A stretch of 64,000 bases of DNA, from the NCBI GenBank assembly GCA_963727035.1, contig CAVSEY010000004.1, forward strand, positions 1-64,000, written 5' to 3'. The first letter of the stretch is position 1; the number at the start of each line of letters is the position of its first letter. The position numbers and the translations under genes were made by a program. Shown in pieces: positions 20,387-28,182 of this stretch. Source of the DNA: Rhodoblastus sp963727035. GTDB taxonomy: Bacteria > Pseudomonadota > Alphaproteobacteria > Rhizobiales > Beijerinckiaceae. Below the pieces are notes generated by a model. It had not been told where the DNA came from. It ran no database searches and was given only the letters and a program-made list of their open reading frames with translations.

Positions 20387-21082
20387 TCAGGCGTTTTCGG
20401 CGAGGCGGGCGGCGGCGGCGCGCGCCTGGGCTTCACGCGTCGCGCAAAAGGGCGCCATGAGCTGGCGGACGGCGGCAAGGATTTCGGGCGGCGCGGTCTC
20501 GGGCCGGCCGGCGTCGAAGGGCGGCGCCGGCGCATATTCCAGGCCGAGCTGGATCGCCTGCGCGACATTTTCCCCGGCGATCTCCGCCAGCACGGTCAGG
20601 GCCAAATCGATTCCGGCGGTGACGCCGCCGCCGGTGATGACATTGCCGTCGCGCACGACGCGGCTTTCGTCCGGGATCGCGCCAAACAAAGGCAAAAAAT
20701 CGCGCCAGGCCCAATGGCAGGCGGCGCGCCTGCCCTTCAGCAGGCCGGCGGCGCCAAGAATCAGCGAGCCGGTGCAGACCGAGGTGACATAAAGCGCGCC
20801 CAAAGCCAGCCGGCGAATTTCTCCGATGAAATCGCGGTCCAGCGCGACCTCCAGCGCGTTCACCCCGCCCGGAACGCAGAGAAGATCGCAGGCGGCGACA
20901 TCGGCGAGGCGGCGGGCGCCGGCGAAGACAAGGCCTTCGCTCGGCACATCGCCGCCGATGCTGCTGGCGACCACGATCTCGGCGCCGGGCATGCGCGCGA
21001 AGAACTGGTGCGGCCCGGTGAAATCGAGCTGGGTCATTCCCGGATAGACGGCGAACAATATGCGGAAGTTTTTTGGGGTCAT
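20387..21082 (-). CDS. DJ-1/PfpI family protein (isonitrile hydratase-like)
   Basis: 231 residues with the class I glutamine amidotransferase-like fold of DJ-1/PfpI. The nucleophile elbow is TSVCTGSLILGAAGLL with the reactive Cys, preceded by DLLCVPGGVNALEV. The acidic residue near the N-terminus (MTQLDFTGP) and the pattern GGGVTAGIDLAL are shared with InhA-type isonitrile hydratases and with the DJ-1 part of GlxA regulators. There is no C-terminal AraC domain, so it is an enzyme or chaperone rather than a regulator. ATG 21082 is preferred to 21100 because GAGAGG lies upstream. Substrate not determinable. Confidence 0.8.
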   Translation of the reverse strand: MTPKNFRILFAVYPGMTQLDFTGPHQFFARMPGAEIVVASSIGGDVPSEGLVFAGARRLADVAACDLLCVPGGVNALEVALDRDFIGEIRRLALGALYVTSVCTGSLILGAAGLLKGRRAACHWAWRDFLPLFGAIPDESRVVRDGNVITGGGVTAGIDLALTVLAEIAGENVAQAIQLGLEYAPAPPFDAGRPETAPPEILAAVRQLMAPFCATREAQARAAAARLAENA

Positions 21083-21335
21083 GGCGGGCCTCTCGCGCAC
21101 ACTCTGCCCCCGCGCGCCGATTGACGAAATGACAATGATCCCTCATTTTCGGTCATCCGCAAAAAAAATCGGCTTCCGCGATTCCGGACCCATGCCGCCG
21201 CGCCTTCCTGCGCGCCTTCGGCCAGCCGCCGCGCGCCATGCGCGCATCGCCCGCATAAGCTGATGATGCGGCGCGGTCTGATTGACTTCGCCGGGTCATG
21301 CGCTCAATAGAGAAAAATCTCAGGCAGAGTGTTCC

Positions 21336-21935
21336 ATGACATCCGTCACGCTGATCGACAATTACGATTCCTTCACCTTCAATCTGGTGCATTACCTCGG
21401 CGAACTCGGCGCCAGGGTGAAGGTTTTGCGCAACGATGCGGCGAGCGCCGAGGACATCGCGGGCGAGGAGCCGGATTGCATCGTGCTTTCGCCCGGCCCC
21501 TGTACGCCGCATGAGGCCGGCGTCTGCCTCGATCTGATCCGCGTGGCGAGCCCGCGCATCCCGATCTTCGGCGTCTGCCTCGGCCATCAGGCCATTGGCG
21601 AGGCTTTTGGCGGCGAGGTGGTGCGCGCGCCCCTGCCGGTCCATGGCAAAATCGCCGATATTTTCCACCATGGCGAGACGGTTTTTCACGGCCTGCCCAG
21701 CCCGTTCAAGGCGACCCGCTATCATTCCCTCGTCGTGCGCCGCGACACGCTTCCGACCGAACTCGCGGCCACCGCCCAGACCGGCGACGGGTTGATCATG
21801 GGGCTGAGCCACCTCACCCGCCCCACCCATGGCGTGCAGTTCCATCCCGAAAGCATCGCCTCCGAACATGGCCACGCTCTGCTGCGCAATTTCCTCGATC
21901 TGGCGAAAAGCTGGAACGCCGCCAAACGACCATGA
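21336..21935 (+). CDS. trpG: Anthranilate synthase component II (glutamine amidotransferase)
   Basis: 199 residues. Supplies ammonia from glutamine for anthranilate synthesis, the first step of the tryptophan branch; its partner TrpE is not in the window. The N-terminus LIDNYDSFTFNLVHYLGELG, the oxyanion segment VLSPGPCTPHEAG, the nucleophile FGVCLGHQAIGE and the HPES triad segment are all present. A close paralogue (PabA) would look similar, but the following trpD and trpC settle the role. First gene of trpG-trpD-trpC-moaC. Confidence 0.93.
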   Translation: MTSVTLIDNYDSFTFNLVHYLGELGARVKVLRNDAASAEDIAGEEPDCIVLSPGPCTPHEAGVCLDLIRVASPRIPIFGVCLGHQAIGEAFGGEVVRAPLPVHGKIADIFHHGETVFHGLPSPFKATRYHSLVVRRDTLPTELAATAQTGDGLIMGLSHLTRPTHGVQFHPESIASEHGHALLRNFLDLAKSWNAAKRP

Positions 21936-21947
21936 AACATTTGCCTT

Positions 21948-21997
21948 CGCTTCCGAAACGGAAGCAAAGGCGCACGCCGGCGTCAGCCGGCGCGGAT
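21948..21997 (+). repeat. Dispersed palindromic repeat, copy 2
   Basis: A hairpin (GCTTCCG, AAA, CGGAAGC) followed by CGCCGGCGTCAG, the same arrangement as the copies near 36.8 kb and 43.4 kb. It lies between trpG and trpD inside an operon, where it could modulate mRNA stability or downstream translation. Confidence 0.55.
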
Positions 21998-22014
21998 AAA
22001 GTCGGTTGATTCTT

Positions 22015-23058
22015 ATGGACGCCTTCAAGCCCTTTCTCGCCAAGCTCGCCTCGGGCGCGACCCTCACCCGGAAAGACGCCGAGGCCGCTTTCGACCTGCT
22101 GCTCTCCGGCCAATCGACCCCGGCGCAGACGGGCGCCTTTCTCATGGGTTTGCGCACGCGCGGCGAAACGCTGGACGAGATGACCGGCGCGGTTTCGGCC
22201 ATGCGCGCCAAAATGCTGACAGTCCGCGCGCCCGAGGGCGCCATCGACATTGTCGGCACCGGCGGCGACGGCGCCCAGACCTACAATATCTCGACGCTTG
22301 CCGCGCTGATCGTCGCGGCCTGCGGCGCGCCCGTCGCCAAACACGGCAATCGCGCCGCCTCCTCGCTGTCCGGCGCCAGCGACGTGCTGTCGGAACTCGG
22401 CGTGCGCATCGGCATTGCGCCGGACATCATCGAGCGCAGCCTGCGCGAGGCCAATATCGGCTTCATGACCGCCCAGGCCCATCATGGCGCCATGGCCCAT
22501 GTCGCGCCGGTGCGCCGCGAGCTGGGCGCCCGCACTCTGTTCAACCTGCTCGGGCCGCTTTCCAACCCGGCCGGCGTCCGCCACGCCCTGATCGGCGTCT
22601 TTTCCGAACAATGGATGGAGCCGATCGCGGAAGTCCTGAAGACCCTCGGCGCGGAAACGGTCTGGGTCGTCCATGGATCGGACGGGCTGGACGAGGTCAC
22701 CACCACTGGCCCGACCAAGGTTCTGGCGCTCGAACACGGCGCCTTCCGCCGATTTGAGATCACGCCTGAGGAAGTTGGCGTAAGACGCGCTAAACTAACG
22801 GATTTACGTGGCGGCGATCCCGCCCATAACGCCGCCGCCTTGCGCGCCGTTCTCGCCGGAGAAAAGAACGCCTATCGCGACATAGCCGCCCTCAACGCCG
22901 CCGCCGCTCTGGTCGTGGCGGGCAAGGCCGCGGACCTCAAGGCGGGTTTCCGCCTCGCCGAACAGGCGCTCGACAGCGGCCGGGCGCTTGCGACGCTGGA
23001 AAATCTGATAAAAATTTCCCATCAGGCCGAAAGCCCAAGTACACAGCCGGCGAAATAG
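22015..23058 (+). CDS. trpD: Anthranilate phosphoribosyltransferase
   Basis: About 347 residues. Transfers phosphoribosyl from PRPP to anthranilate. The PRPP-binding glycine loop GTGGDGAQTYNIST, the KHGNRAASS segment, the HHGAMAHVAPVRRELGARTL region and LGPLSNPAG are all present. The ATG at 22015 is preferred; a TTG at 22006 is in frame upstream. It is separated from trpG by 79 bases containing a palindromic repeat, and trpC follows after 16 bases. Confidence 0.95.
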   Translation: MDAFKPFLAKLASGATLTRKDAEAAFDLLLSGQSTPAQTGAFLMGLRTRGETLDEMTGAVSAMRAKMLTVRAPEGAIDIVGTGGDGAQTYNISTLAALIVAACGAPVAKHGNRAASSLSGASDVLSELGVRIGIAPDIIERSLREANIGFMTAQAHHGAMAHVAPVRRELGARTLFNLLGPLSNPAGVRHALIGVFSEQWMEPIAEVLKTLGAETVWVVHGSDGLDEVTTTGPTKVLALEHGAFRRFEITPEEVGVRRAKLTDLRGGDPAHNAAALRAVLAGEKNAYRDIAALNAAAALVVAGKAADLKAGFRLAEQALDSGRALATLENLIKISHQAESPSTQPAK

Positions 23059-23074
23059 GCGCTAAGGTCAGGTC

Positions 23075-23887
23075 ATGTTGGACATATTGAGAAAGATCGA
23101 AGCCTACAAGCGCACCGAAATCTCGGAGGCCAAGGTGCGCGTGCCTTTCGCCACCCTGGAGCGCAAGGCGCATGACCGCGACCCGCCGCGCGGCTTCCTG
23201 CGCGCCATCGAGACCCAGGTCCGCGCCGGCCTGCCGGCCCTGATCGCCGAGGTCAAGAAGGCGAGCCCGTCCAAGGGCCTGATCCGCGAGAAATTCGACC
23301 CTCCGGCGCTCGCCCGCGCCTATGAGGCCGGGGGCGCGACCTGCCTTTCGGTGCTCACCGACGGCCCTTCCTTCCAGGGCAAGCTCGACGATCTCACCGC
23401 CGCCCGCGCCGCGACCCATCTGCCGGCCCTGCGCAAGGATTTTCTGTACGATCCCTATCAGGTCTATGAGGCCCGCGCGGCCGGCGCCGATTGCGTTCTC
23501 ATCATCATGGCCTGCGTCAACGACCGCGAGGCCAAGGCGCTCAACGCCGCCGCCCACGACCTGCACATGGACGTGCTGGTCGAGGCCCATGACGAAGCCG
23601 AACTCGACCGGGCGCTGGCTCTGGAGACGCAACTGGTCGGGATCAACAACCGCAACCTGCGCGATTTCACCGTCTCGCTCGAGACCACCGAGCGCCTCGC
23701 CGCCCGTGCGCCGAAGGATCGGCTGATCGTCGCCGAGAGCGGCATCGCCTCGCATGACGACATCACGAGGCTGCGCAAAGCCGGCGTCCATACCTTCCTT
23801 GTCGGCGAATCGCTGATGCGGCAGGCCGACCTGAGGGAAGCGACCCACCGCCTGCTCACCGGCGCTTCCGCCGCGCAGCCGGCATGA
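23075..23887 (+). CDS. trpC: Indole-3-glycerol phosphate synthase
   Basis: 270 residues, a single-domain TIM barrel without a fused TrpF. Closes the indole ring from CdRP. Typical segments are LIAEVKKASPSKGLIREKFDP, LSVLTDGPSFQG, LRKDFLYDPYQVYEARAAGAD, VGINNRNLRDF and VAESGIASHDDI. Its stop overlaps the moaC start as ATGA, showing translational coupling. The catalytic Lys in KKASPSKG and the Glu in AESGI are present. Confidence 0.95.
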   Translation: MLDILRKIEAYKRTEISEAKVRVPFATLERKAHDRDPPRGFLRAIETQVRAGLPALIAEVKKASPSKGLIREKFDPPALARAYEAGGATCLSVLTDGPSFQGKLDDLTAARAATHLPALRKDFLYDPYQVYEARAAGADCVLIIMACVNDREAKALNAAAHDLHMDVLVEAHDEAELDRALALETQLVGINNRNLRDFTVSLETTERLAARAPKDRLIVAESGIASHDDITRLRKAGVHTFLVGESLMRQADLREATHRLLTGASAAQPA

Positions 23888-24373
23888 ACGCCAAAAAACC
23901 CGCCCTCACCCATATCAGGCGGTGCGGGCGAGGTTTTGATGGTCGACGTCTCGGACAAGCCGCGCACGGCGCGCGAGGCGCTGGCGCGCGGCGCCGTGGT
24001 CATGAAGCCTGAAACCCTTGCCTTATGCCTCTCGGGCCAGGCGAAGAAAGGCGACGTTTTCGCCGCCGCGCGCATCGCCGGGATCATGGCGGCCAAGAAA
24101 ACCCATGATCTGATCCCGCTCTGCCACCCGCTCAACCTGACCAAGATCGAGGTCGACGTGTCGCCGGACGAGTCGCTGCCGGGCCTCCGCGTCGCTGCGC
24201 GTGCAAAGGTTCTGGGCGAGACGGGGGTGGAAATGGAGGCGCTGACCGCCGTCTCCATCGCCTGCCTCACCATCTACGACATGCTGAAAGCCGCCGACCG
24301 CGCCATGCGGATCGAGGGAATCGTGCTGGCCGAGAAAAAAGGCGGCAAGTCCGGCGATTATTCTGGTGGATAG
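23884..24373 (+). CDS. moaC: Cyclic pyranopterin monophosphate synthase, N-terminal frameshift
   Basis: Makes cyclic pyranopterin monophosphate in molybdenum cofactor synthesis. The body is clear (MVDVSDKPRTAREALA, GDVFAAARIAGIMAAKKT, LIPLCHPLNLTKIEV, GVEMEALTAVSIACLTIYDM, GGKSGDY). The likely start is ATG 23884, which overlaps the trpC stop as ATGA and encodes MNAKKPALTHI. The frame then breaks at one extra base near 23917. Removing it gives LTHIGGAGEVLMVDVS, which matches the family N-terminus in length (162 residues overall). As written, translation could only begin near 23936 and would lose the first strand. The trpC-moaC pairing is common in Alphaproteobacteria. Confidence 0.9.
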
Positions 24374-24379
24374 AATCTG

Positions 24380-24500
24380 ACGCCTGGCGCCGACAGCGAA
24401 AGTTGCAGTACGGCGGAAAGTTGCCCTTCGCGCCGTCGAGATTGAGCGCGCGTTTTGCTGGCGGCCGATACTTGCGGCGGGTGATTTTCGTCCAGGCCAT
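24380..24500 (-). pseudogene. Possible IS5-type transposase remnant
   Basis: From ATG 24500 the first residues, MAWTKITRRKY, resemble the start of IS5/IS427-group transposases. The sequence after that does not match and no inverted repeats or DDE domain are visible. If real, it is only an N-terminal scrap between moaC and the next gene. Confidence 0.25.
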
Positions 24501-24652
24501 AAACTTCCCTCGAATCTCGCAAATCCGAAGGAACCACAACCTATTGCAATCACTGGCTTGTGATCGATCAATTTGATTTGAAGCAATGCTTGCCAGCCTT
24601 GTCGCCTTTATCGTTAATTTTTGCAGCATCAGGTTACCGAGGGAGCGGTCCC

Positions 24653-24988
24653 ATGGCGAGTGGAACTCGTGAGGCCGTGATGCGATCTGGTTCCGAATGC
24701 CCTGTTGCGAAGCCCGAAGCGCCAAGGATGGAAGCCTCCCCAGGCCGGCCTGATCGTGATCTTAAAGCCATTGACGCCCTTGCCAGGGAACTGGAAGACT
24801 TACCTGTTCGTTTTATCTCCGAATTTAGAAAGGCGCATGAAGACGGAGTCAATTTGATTGCCCTCGCTGACGCCGTTCTCGCCGTGCGGGCCAAGAGGCT
24901 TTCAGAATGTGGTCGTTGTTGGGGCCAGTCGTGCGGCTCGTGTACGCACAGGGGCTTTCATAGGTCAGGCCCTTCTCAAGATCGCTGA
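24653..24988 (+). CDS. Hypothetical protein with C-terminal Cys motif
   Basis: I do not recognise this gene. About 111 residues from ATG 24653 (an in-frame start at 24560 is possible). The N-terminal third is low complexity. The middle, containing LKAIDALARELEDLPVRFIS and GVNLIALADAVLAVRAKRL, is helical. The end carries CGRCWGQSCGSC, a cluster of closely spaced cysteines that could bind a metal. No operon partner is clear. The gene may be real because of the helical region and normal codon use, but start and function are uncertain. Confidence 0.35.
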   Translation: MASGTREAVMRSGSECPVAKPEAPRMEASPGRPDRDLKAIDALARELEDLPVRFISEFRKAHEDGVNLIALADAVLAVRAKRLSECGRCWGQSCGSCTHRGFHRSGPSQDR

Positions 24989-25051
24989 CGACCAGACTCG
25001 ATTTAGCCCCTCCTGCTCGTCGCGACGCTTGTCGTAAGAAGGAGATAGCAA

Positions 25052-25261
25052 ATGCGCAGCCTTGTTCAACCGTTGCCATCCATGCACTGCGAACTTTGTG
25101 GTGGCGAACTGCTCTTGAAACGCATCGAACCGGACGATCCGGCCTTTGAAATCGACGTCCAGATATATGTTTGCGCAAAATGTAGCCACGAGCAGGCGCG
25201 CAGGGTGATCCACGATCGGTATACCGCGCACGTTTCGCTTGGAGTTTCGGCTCACCGCTGA
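25052..25261 (+). CDS. Small zinc-ribbon-like protein
   Basis: 69 residues with two CxxC pairs (HCELCGGELLL and YVCAKCSHEQARR) spaced like a zinc ribbon. There is no signal peptide or membrane segment. A strong AAGGAG lies nine bases before the ATG, which supports translation. Such small ribbons often bind nucleic acid or partner proteins; the role is unknown. It is a single gene in the same orientation as the preceding hypothetical gene. Confidence 0.6.
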   Translation: MRSLVQPLPSMHCELCGGELLLKRIEPDDPAFEIDVQIYVCAKCSHEQARRVIHDRYTAHVSLGVSAHR

Positions 25262-25521
25262 AGTGTGGTCGACGGACTTTCGCTTTGGTTCGATTCCGGG
25301 CAATCACGCACGAAAAAAATGCCTCTGGGGAGCGGGTTTCAAGAATTGCGCTCACGCGTTTTCGACATTTTAAACCAGTCACTTAACATAAGAAAAAATC
25401 AGGTGTGGACGTATTCGGGTGAGCGAGCGGGTCGGACGGCGGCTTCGAGCCGATTCCGGGCATTGCCCGAGGGCGCCAAGCGTGTGATTTTTTTCACCAG
25501 GCAAGAATGATCGGGCGGACC

Positions 25522-25679
25522 CCTTCTCCCCTTGCGGGAGAAGGTGGCGCCGTAAGGCGTCCTTAGACGCCCGCCCTTCCGGACGGGCTATGGCGCCGGA
25601 TGAGGGGTTCCCGCGACCGGCGCCGCCTCATCCGTCTCGCGCTTTGCGCGAGCCACCTTCTCCCGCAAGGGGAGAAGGC
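25522..25679. repeat. CTTCTCCC-type palindromic repeat, double inverted copy
   Basis: A 158-base near-palindrome. The left end (CTTCTCCCCTTGCGGGAGAAG, GGTGGC) and right end (GCCACC, CTTCTCCCGCAAGGGGAGAAG) are two inverted copies of the unit also found at 17381-17427. Smaller hairpins lie between (CGCCCTTCCGGACGGGC; CTCGCGCTTTGCGCGAG). It lies between the zinc-ribbon gene and phoH and should form a long stem in RNA or single-stranded DNA. Confidence 0.75.
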
Positions 25680-25745
25680 ATTCCCGCCGTAACGCCTTGC
25701 CTAACCGAAGCGAGCTTGACGTTTGCCCGCAATCGCCACGCCGCG

Positions 25746-26666
25746 CTAGAGCGCGGCGCCCTCGCCCTCGAAGGCGCGCACCCACATGGCGCAGAGCCCT
25801 GAGCGCACGATGTCCTCGATTTCGAATTCGACCACCGGCACCGGGAGGTCATGGGCGCGGATCAGTTCGATCATCTTGCGCAGGCCGGAGGCCTGATGGA
25901 TGTCGGATTGACTCACATCGCCATTGACCACGCTGACGCAGTTCTCGCCGACGCGGGTCAGGAAGGTCTTGATCTCCCCGACCGTGGTGTTCTGCGCCTC
26001 GTCGAGCAGGATGAAGGCGTTTTTCCAGGAGCGCCCGCGCATCACCTCGAAGGGCGCCATTTCGATATTGCCGCGTTTCAGCGCGATGTCGAAGGCGGCG
26101 TCGCCGATGCGCTCCTTGATCGCGTCGGCGATCGGAACCGCCCAGGGCGCGAATTTATCCTGAAGCGAGCCCGGGAAAAAGCCGAGCGAGCGGCCGCAGG
26201 GGACATTGGGGCGGGTGAGGATGATCTTGTCGATGCGCCCGGTGCGGAAGAGATCGGCGGCATGGGTGGCGGCGATCCAGGTTTTTCCAGTTCCGGCGGG
26301 GCCGAGGACGACGATTTGCTGGCTTGATTTCAGAGCGGCCAGATATTGCGCCTGCGTGGGGTTAAGAGCTTTGATGGGTGGAAGGACGCGATCTTTCTGG
26401 AACTTGTTTCCCTTGAACTCGATGATTTCGGCATCTCCGTGCTGACGGGAATTGCGGCTCTTTCTTCGGTCCAGTTGCTTGCCCACGCGCAAACTCCTCA
26501 GTGGTAAATCGACGGGCGCGCTCCCCGCTAGGGCGGAAAGCACGGTGGAGGGATATGCGTATTTGCTGGAGACATAGCGGGAGCGGCTTTTGCGCGCTTC
26601 GGTTTGAGTGACGCCATCGGCCTGCTCCTCGCTAATCTCAGGATAAGCGATTCGTCCCAAATACAA
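25746..26666 (-). CDS. PhoH family ATPase
   Basis: 306 residues. The C-terminal two thirds is a PhoH P-loop domain with Walker A GPAGTGKTWIAATHAA, followed by RPNVPCGRSLGFFPGSLQDK, Walker B FILLDEAQNTT and GDVSQSDI. The N-terminal hundred residues are low complexity and Arg-rich, without a PIN or KH domain. PhoH proteins are predicted RNA-linked ATPases or helicases; the cellular role is not settled. It is a single gene read toward the 25.5-kb palindromic repeat, which may end its transcript. The exact start is uncertain; AUGs are sparse and the conserved part begins near residue 85. Confidence 0.85.
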   Translation of the reverse strand: MYLGRIAYPEISEEQADGVTQTEARKSRSRYVSSKYAYPSTVLSALAGSAPVDLPLRSLRVGKQLDRRKSRNSRQHGDAEIIEFKGNKFQKDRVLPPIKALNPTQAQYLAALKSSQQIVVLGPAGTGKTWIAATHAADLFRTGRIDKIILTRPNVPCGRSLGFFPGSLQDKFAPWAVPIADAIKERIGDAAFDIALKRGNIEMAPFEVMRGRSWKNAFILLDEAQNTTVGEIKTFLTRVGENCVSVVNGDVSQSDIHQASGLRKMIELIRAHDLPVPVVEFEIEDIVRSGLCAMWVRAFEGEGAAL

Positions 26667-26940
26667 AGTAAATTATTTGGACTTTTCCGAAGCGAAAAAG
26701 CTTGAGATGACGCAGAAATTCGCTCTCACGACTGCGAATCGCGAATCGCTGAAATGTTTCACGCGTTCGAAGCGCCGATTTCGCCCGAGCCGAAGACTAG
26801 AAATTTCACCTTGCTGTCACATCCTGCCGATGAGCTGTGCGACGGCATTATAGTTGCGATGCTTGCCGGAAAGCCGCAGTGGACGCCTTTTCCGCAATTG
26901 AATGTCGTGATCGCCTACAGCGTCGTCCTTGCCGCTGGCG

Positions 26941-27886
26941 TCAAGCGTTCGGCAAATTCCGCGCCAGCGCCTCCAGCACCGCCATGCGCACGGCGACGCC
27001 CATTTCGACCTGTTCGCGGATCAGGCTCTGCTCGCCGTCGGCGACGCTGGAATCGATCTCGACGCCGCGATTCATCGGCCCCGGATGCATCACCAGAGCG
27101 TCGGGCTTGGCAAAAGCGAGCTTGTCGGAATCGAGTCCGAAAAAGCGGAAATATTCGCGCGTCGAGGGAACGAAGGAACCCTGCATCCTTTCGCGCTGCA
27201 GCCGCAGCATCATCACGATGTCGGCGTCGCGCAGGCCGTCGCGCATGTTGGTGTGAACCTCGACGCCCATCTGGGCTATGCCGGTGGGAATCAGGGTCGA
27301 GGGGCCGACCACCCGCACCCGCGCGCCGAGCGCCGAGAGCAGGATGATATTGGAGCGCGCGACGCGCGAATGCAGCACGTCGCCGCAGATCGCCACCACC
27401 AGCCCCTCGACGCGGCCCTTGGCGCGGCGCATGGTCAAGGCGTCGAGCAAAGCCTGGGTCGGGATGTTCATGGGCGCCGTCGCCGGCGTTGACCACGGCG
27501 CAATCGACTTTTCGCGCCAGAAGATGGGCGGCGCCCGCCTGATGATGGCGCACGACGATAATGTCCGGGCGCATGGCGTTCAGGGTGATCGCGGTGTCGA
27601 TCAGCGTCTCGCCCTTTTTCACCGAGCTTGTCGCCACCGACATGTTCATGACATCGGCGCCGAGGCGCTTCCCCGCGAGTTCGAACGAAGACTGGGTGCG
27701 GGTCGAGGCCTCGAAAAACAGGTTGATCAAGGTGCGGCCCGAAAGGGTTTCCTTCTTCTTTTCCGCCTGACGCGAGACCGCGACCGCCTCTTCGGCGAAA
27801 TCGAGCAGATGAAGAATGTCGAGCCGGTTGAGGCCCTCGATGCCCAAAAGGTGCTTATGGAGGAAGGAAAAGCCGGGAATGGACAT
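26941..27886 (-). pseudogene. pyrB: Aspartate carbamoyltransferase, single frameshift
   Basis: Catalyses the committed step of pyrimidine synthesis (carbamoyl phosphate plus aspartate). The start is at 27886 (MSIPGFSFLHKHLLGIEGL). Substrate motifs are FFEASTRTQSSFELAGKRLG and RHHQAGAAHLLA before the break, then HEHPTQALLDALT, GDVLHSRVARSN and MHPGPMNRGVEI after it. One extra base in a GGG run at about 27461-27463 (plus strand) splits the gene exactly at HEHPTQ. Removing it restores 314 residues, the normal length. Because this gene is usually essential, an assembly error is likelier than true loss, unless a second copy exists. No pyrC follows. It is divergent from topA. Confidence 0.88.
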
Positions 27887-28182
27887 TTTCGGGCTCGATC
27901 CGGGAAAGCGGCGCGCGGCGGAGATGCATGCGCAAAATTCGGGCGCGGCGCAAGGACCATTTGACATCGCCGCCCCGCTCGCCCATTTTCGCCCGCCGTT
28001 CGGGGCCGGGGGGTCCGGGAAATTGCGGGCCGGACAAAGGGCCTTCGCGCCATCGTCCGTTGAAAATGAATAATGGCGCCCGCGCCAACGGGCCAGTTAA
28101 TTAAAACGCTGGGCCGCTGACGCGGCCGGGCGCCTTTTTCCGACATGTCGGAAAAGGGGAAAGAAGACTCAGAGGTCGCCAC

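Noticed and set aside
25522..25679. Possible CRISPR-like repeat structure
   Set aside because: There are only two inverted copies and no regular spacers. It is a palindromic intergenic element. No CRISPR array was seen anywhere in the window.
26754..27347. Plus-strand frame across the phoH-pyrB gap and into pyrB
   Set aside because: Only the first part is outside pyrB, and it has no recognisable domain or ribosome site.
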